Assembly (NCBI GenBank): GCA_900548355.1
Contig: URKR01000034.1
Location: 1-20,213, forward strand
Direction of reading: 5' to 3'
Length of the DNA: 20,213 nt
From: an uncultured Oscillospiraceae bacterium
Lineage (GTDB): Bacteria > Bacillota > Clostridia > Oscillospirales > Ruminococcaceae
The notes beneath the pieces are model-generated. The model was given only the letters and a program-made list of their open reading frames with translations, did not search any database and had not been told where the DNA came from. The translations under genes were made by a program, and so were the position numbers. Below are positions 17,192 through 20,213 of this stretch, in pieces (positions within the stretch are counted from its first letter, which is position 1; each line of letters opens with the position of its first letter).

Positions 17192-17755
17192 TTGGCCCTG
17201 GCACTGATCGCATCAGCCGGCAACAACGCAAACACCTATCTGGCCAAGCATATGGCAGAACTGGGCTATGCCCGGCCGCTGATGGTGGCCAGCGGCGGTG
17301 AGGGCCGCCGCCGTATGGACGGCAAAGAGTTTGCGGTGGTTGTCATCAACACCCCGCTGCCGGATGAATTCGGGCATGAGCTCGCGCTTTATGCGCTGGA
17401 AAAGACCCATGCCGGGGTTGTGCTGCTGGCCAAAGCCGGCACGGCTGAGCACCTGGCCGAAACGCTGCAGACGCGCGGCGTGCTGGTGCTGGCCAAACCG
17501 TTTTCGGCCCAGCAGTTCCGCCAGGCCGTGCAGATGGCCGCCGGCTGTTTTTACCGGCTGGACGCCCTGCGTGCCGAAAACGACCGCCTGGCCGACAAGC
17601 TCGCCCAGCTGCGGCTGGTTGACCGGGCCAAATGCTTTTTGATTGAGCACCGCGGCCTGACCGAAGCCGAGGCCCACCGCCTGATCGAAAAGACCGCGAT
17701 GGACAGCCGCCGTTCCCGCGGGGAGGTTGCGCAGGAGATTCTGGAACAGGGGTGA
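17192..17755 (+). CDS. ANTAR-domain antiterminator with degenerate receiver, 187 aa
   Basis: A NasT/EutV-type regulator: an N-terminal receiver-like domain (about residues 1-120), a coiled linker (about 122-140) and a C-terminal ANTAR RNA-binding domain (about 131-184). ANTAR signatures are LVDRAKCFLIEHRGLTEAEA (142-161), then EKTAMDSRRSRGEVAQEIL. In the receiver the phospho-acceptor Asp is replaced by Asn (VVVINTPLP, N53), and the N-terminal acidic pair is absent (LIASAGNN), although the Lys-Pro of LAKPF (K102) remains. It should not be switched by a histidine kinase. The start is TTG at 17192, with AGGAGG 8 bases upstream. It follows glnA by 38 bases and ends before a strong terminator. Its position suggests control of the glutamine synthetase leaders, by binding RNA hairpins and preventing termination. 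The target is inferred. Confidence 0.88.
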   Translation: MALALIASAGNNANTYLAKHMAELGYARPLMVASGGEGRRRMDGKEFAVVVINTPLPDEFGHELALYALEKTHAGVVLLAKAGTAEHLAETLQTRGVLVLAKPFSAQQFRQAVQMAAGCFYRLDALRAENDRLADKLAQLRLVDRAKCFLIEHRGLTEAEAHRLIEKTAMDSRRSRGEVAQEILEQG

Positions 17756-17787
17756 AGCCGGCCGATTTCCCGCCCGCTTTCCCCTTT

Positions 17788-17812
17788 GCCCCCGTTTGTC
17801 GGGGGCTTTTTT
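17788..17812 (+). terminator. Intrinsic terminator after the ANTAR gene
   Basis: GCCCCCG (17788-17794) pairs with CGGGGGC (17800-17806) around TTTGT, followed by six T. A perfect, compact terminator 32 bases after the stop. It ends the glnA-ANTAR unit and insulates pyrG. Confidence 0.92.
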
Positions 17813-17851
17813 GTGCAAAGAGCCGGTTTTCGTCCATTTTCGCCGGACGCC

Positions 17852-17881
17852 TTGCCAAACGCCCCCGGCGCAGTGTATAAT
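17852..17881 (+). promoter_or_regulatory. Promoter of pyrG
   Basis: TTGCCA (17852-17857), an 18-base spacer and a perfect TATAAT (17876-17881). It lies 40 bases after the terminator. Transcription would start near 17888, with a leader of about 35 bases. I see no C-rich pausing or slippage tract at the start like that of Bacillus subtilis pyrG. Confidence 0.8.
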
Positions 17882-17922
17882 AATTTTATATGTGTTGAAC
17901 CCCTGACGTGTGGAGGATTGCA

Positions 17923-19566
17923 ATGGCTACGAAGTATATTTTTGTCACCGGCGGCGTGGTATCCGGCCTGGGCAAGGGCATCACGGCGGCCAGCCTGGGC
18001 CGTCTGCTCAAAACCCGCGGACTCAAGGTCGCTTCCCAAAAGCTGGACCCTTACATCAACGTTGACCCCGGCACGATGAGCCCGTTACAGCACGGCGAAG
18101 TCTTTGTGACCGACGATGGCACCGAAACCGACCTTGACCTGGGCCACTATGAGCGTTTCACCGATGAAAACCTGAACAAATATTCAAATCTTACCACCGG
18201 CAAGGTTTACTGGAACGTGCTGCACAAGGAGCGCCAGGGCGCCTATCTGGGCCAGACCGTGCAGATCATTCCCCATATTACCAACGAGATCAAGAGCTAT
18301 ATCTACAACCTTGCCAAGAGCACCGAAGCGGATGTCGTCATCACCGAGATCGGCGGCACCACCGGCGATATTGAAAGCCAGCCTTTCCTTGAGGCAATCC
18401 GCCAGGTCGGGCTGGAACAGGGCCTTGAAAACTGCTGCTACATCCACGTGGTGCTGGTTCCCTACATTTCCGGCTCGAATGAGTATAAATCCAAGCCGGC
18501 CCAGCATTCCTGCAAGGAGCTGCAGGGCATGGGTATCATCCCGAACGTCATCGTGCTGCGCGCCGACGGCCCGGTTGGCTCCGACATCAAGCGCAAGATC
18601 AGCATGTTCTGCAATGTGCGACCGGACTGCGTCATCGAAAACCTGACGATGCCGAGCCTGTACGAGTGCCCGCTTATGCTTGAGGCCGCCGGCCTGACCG
18701 ATGTTGTGGCGCGCCAGCTTCACCTCGAAACCCCGCCGAGCGACCTGACCGAATGGAAAGATCTGATTTCCCGCATTGCGACCCGCAGCCGCACCTGCAC
18801 GATCGCGCTGGTCGGCAAATATGTCAAGCTGCACGACGCTTATCTGAGCGTAGCGGAAAGCCTGTACCACGCCGGATTTGAGAACGAGAGCAAAGTGGAT
18901 ATCCGCTGGGTTGACAGTGAAATGCTTGTCGATCAGGAGCGCTGCGCCGAGGAACTCGCCGACGTGGACGGAATCATTCTGCCCGGCGGCTTTGGTGACC
19001 GCGGCATTGAGGGCATGATCCAGGCTGAACAGTTTGCGCGGGAGCAGGGTATCCCCTACTTCGGCATCTGCCTGGGTATGCAGATCATGGTCATTGAGTA
19101 TGCCCGCAACGTGCTGGGTTACCAAGACGCGAATTCGAGCGAATTCACCCCCGACGGCGCGCACAATGTCATTGCGCTGATGCCTGACCAGCAGGGCAAC
19201 ATCCCGAAGGGCGGCACCATGCGGCTGGGCAAGTATCCCTGCACCGTGGCCGAAGGCACCCATATGTATGCAGCCTACGGCAAAGGTGAAATTGATGAGC
19301 GCCACCGCCACCGCTACGAATTCAACAACGATTTTCGCGCCGAAATGCAGGAAAAAGGTCTTGTCATCGCCGGCACCAGCCCGGACAGCCGCCTGGTCGA
19401 GGCTGTGGAACTGCCTGACCGTGATTTCCACATCGGCGTGCAGTTCCACCCCGAATTCAAGAGCCGCCCGAACCGCGCCCATCCGCTGTTCAAAGCCTTC
19501 ATCACGGCTTCGCTCAAACACCAGAAGGAGCGCAATCTCTTCGAACACCAGCACCATATGAACTGA
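17923..19566 (+). CDS. pyrG: CTP synthase (glutamine-hydrolysing), 547 aa
   Basis: Makes CTP from UTP and ATP with ammonia released from glutamine, the last step of pyrimidine nucleotide synthesis; a cytoplasmic tetramer. The N-terminal synthase domain starts [20 protein letters not shown], the P-loop and Walker-like Lys (K18), and continues [20 protein letters not shown] and [12 protein letters not shown]. The C-terminal class I glutamine amidotransferase domain has GGFGDRG, the nucleophile in FGICLGMQ (C383) and the His-Glu pair in [11 protein letters not shown] (H509, E511), so the triad is complete. Length is standard. ATG 17923 has GGAGG 6 bases upstream; an in-frame GTG at 17908 lies before that site. 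It is a single-gene transcript with its own promoter and terminator. As a consumer of glutamine it fits beside the synthetases, though the transcripts are separate. Confidence 0.97.
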   Translation: MATKYIFVTGGVVSGLGKGITAASLGRLLKTRGLKVASQKLDPYINVDPGTMSPLQHGEVFVTDDGTETDLDLGHYERFTDENLNKYSNLTTGKVYWNVLHKERQGAYLGQTVQIIPHITNEIKSYIYNLAKSTEADVVITEIGGTTGDIESQPFLEAIRQVGLEQGLENCCYIHVVLVPYISGSNEYKSKPAQHSCKELQGMGIIPNVIVLRADGPVGSDIKRKISMFCNVRPDCVIENLTMPSLYECPLMLEAAGLTDVVARQLHLETPPSDLTEWKDLISRIATRSRTCTIALVGKYVKLHDAYLSVAESLYHAGFENESKVDIRWVDSEMLVDQERCAEELADVDGIILPGGFGDRGIEGMIQAEQFAREQGIPYFGICLGMQIMVIEYARNVLGYQDANSSEFTPDGAHNVIALMPDQQGNIPKGGTMRLGKYPCTVAEGTHMYAAYGKGEIDERHRHRYEFNNDFRAEMQEKGLVIAGTSPDSRLVEAVELPDRDFHIGVQFHPEFKSRPNRAHPLFKAFITASLKHQKERNLFEHQHHMN

Positions 19567-19597
19567 TTCCGGGGTTGCAGAGGTTTTCAGCCCCGAC

Positions 19598-19646
19598 AAT
19601 ACAGCAAAACGGCTGCTCCGTTGCGGGGCAGCCGTTTTGCTGTATT
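19598..19646. terminator. Bidirectional terminator between pyrG and the mutarotase gene
   Basis: A perfect 19-bp stem (19598-19616 with 19628-19646) with an 11-base loop that can close further. AAAACGGCTGC in one arm and GCAGCCGTTTT in the other give each strand a GC stem followed by a T run, the symmetric form expected between convergent genes. It ends 18 bases before the mutarotase stop. Confidence 0.92.
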
Positions 19647-19664
19647 CGTAGTAGGTAAAAGCAG

Positions 19665-19982
19665 TCAATCCAGCCGGAATACCTGCTCCAGCTTGGGCTG
19701 GGCGCCGGTTTCGGGGTCCATCTCAAGTTCCAGGATATCCTTCATGTAGTCATTCCAGCGGTCAACAACCGGGCTCTCGGCCTGGACCTTTTCGGCATAA
19801 GCAACACCTTTTTCACACTCATAGTAGCCGAAAAGTTCATCGTTGACATAAAAGATGCTGTAGTTGCAGATGCCCGCCTTTTTGAGCACCTCCACCATTT
19901 CAGGCCAGATGGCATCATGACGGCGTTTGTATTCCTCTTTGCAGCCGGGTTTGATCCGGCCTTTCCATGCCATATGTTCCAT
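19665..19982 (-). CDS. rhaM: L-rhamnose mutarotase, 105 aa
   Basis: Interconverts the alpha and beta anomers of L-rhamnose in the cytoplasm. The small ferredoxin-like fold and length match RhaM. Conserved blocks are RIKPGCKEEYKRRHDAIWPE (residues 9-28) with the catalytic-type H22, KAGICNYSIFYVNDELFGYY, then DRWNDYM and a C-terminal EQVFRLD. From the ATG at 19982, H22 falls at the same number as in the E. coli enzyme, which supports this start. AAAGGA lies 10 bases upstream. It is convergent with pyrG and 54 bases downstream of the Gly/Arg-rich gene on the same strand, with no clear terminator between them. No rhamnose isomerase, kinase or aldolase gene is visible here, so the pathway context is missing. 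Confidence 0.93.
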   Translation of the reverse strand: MEHMAWKGRIKPGCKEEYKRRHDAIWPEMVEVLKKAGICNYSIFYVNDELFGYYECEKGVAYAEKVQAESPVVDRWNDYMKDILELEMDPETGAQPKLEQVFRLD

Positions 19983-20036
19983 GGGACTATCATCCTTTCC
20001 TTGTCATATCCTCACCGCGCTGCGCGGAAAAGGCTG

Positions 20037-20213
20037 TTATCTGCGCCCGGCACCGCCGCCACGGAACGACCCGCCGCCTGCACGGAAACCGCCGCTGCGG
20101 CCTGCGCCACCGCCAAAGCTGCCGCCGCCAAACGACCTGCCGCCCATCCGGCCGGCACCACCGCCGCGGAACGAACCGCCGCCTGCGCGGAAGCCGCCAC
20201 CGGGCCGCGGGCC
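20037..20213 (-). CDS. Gly/Arg-rich C-terminus of a protein cut by the window edge
   Basis: Only the last 58 residues are present, read in the frame that ends at TAA (20037-20039). They are almost entirely Gly, Arg, Ser, Phe and Ala, for example GGFRAGGGSFRGGGAGR twice and GGRSFGGGSFGGGAGR between the copies. Tails of this sort end several bacterial membrane or surface proteins, including TPM-domain (YgcG-like) proteins, but the diagnostic part lies outside the window, so I make no functional call. Another minus-strand frame here is open too but encodes mainly Ala and Val and is a composition artefact. The mutarotase gene lies 54 bases downstream on the same strand. Confidence 0.7.
   Translation of the reverse strand, partial: GPRPGGGFRAGGGSFRGGGAGRMGGRSFGGGSFGGGAGRSGGFRAGGGSFRGGGAGRR
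20043..20198 (-). repeat. Pair of 51-base direct repeats inside the Gly/Arg-rich tail
   Basis: 20043-20093 and 20148-20198 each encode the same 17 residues, GGFRAGGGSFRGGGAGR. The copies differ at 7 bases, all third-codon positions and all synonymous. They are 105 bases apart, in register with the reading frame. Confidence 0.85.

Overview
The window is high-GC DNA with strong AGGAGG-type ribosome binding sites, tight ATGA gene overlaps and GC-rich hairpin terminators. It carries a type III glutamine synthetase (GlnN) next to a type I enzyme and an ANTAR regulator. This gene content and composition suggest a high-GC gut Clostridia lineage (Oscillospiraceae/Ruminococcaceae, in the Faecalibacterium-Gemmiger-Subdoligranulum neighbourhood). 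That placement is inference from gene content, not from a marker-gene comparison.

Bases 1-8547 are mainly a surface-polysaccharide glycosyltransferase region. It holds a 5'-truncated GT4 enzyme, three GT2 enzymes in a row, then a second GT4/GT2 pair coupled by an ATGA overlap. A single-gene ferredoxin-type nitrite/sulfite reductase (4528-6096) sits between the two groups, behind a terminator that closes the first group. A bidirectional hairpin (8605-8649) separates the last glycosyltransferase from a small convergent gene of unknown function on the minus strand (8653-8931).

After a sparse 447-base region that contains a promoter and a leader hairpin, bases 9379-13266 form a three-gene operon: a nucleoid-associated protein of the NdpA/YejK family, a CYTH (triphosphate tunnel) protein and a 784-residue membrane protein of the YfhO/PTPS-related type. 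Bases 13395-17812 are an ammonia-assimilation module: glnN, then glnA with a TTG-started ANTAR RNA-binding regulator behind it. glnN has a near-consensus promoter followed within 20 bases by a strong intrinsic terminator, which is an attenuator layout. The ANTAR protein has a receiver that has lost its phospho-acceptor Asp, and it is the obvious candidate to control readthrough. Together these form the most interesting system in the window.

Bases 17852-19566 are pyrG (CTP synthase, a glutamine consumer) with its own promoter and a long bidirectional terminator. On the minus strand beyond it lie L-rhamnose mutarotase and the Gly/Arg-rich C-terminus of a gene cut by the window edge.
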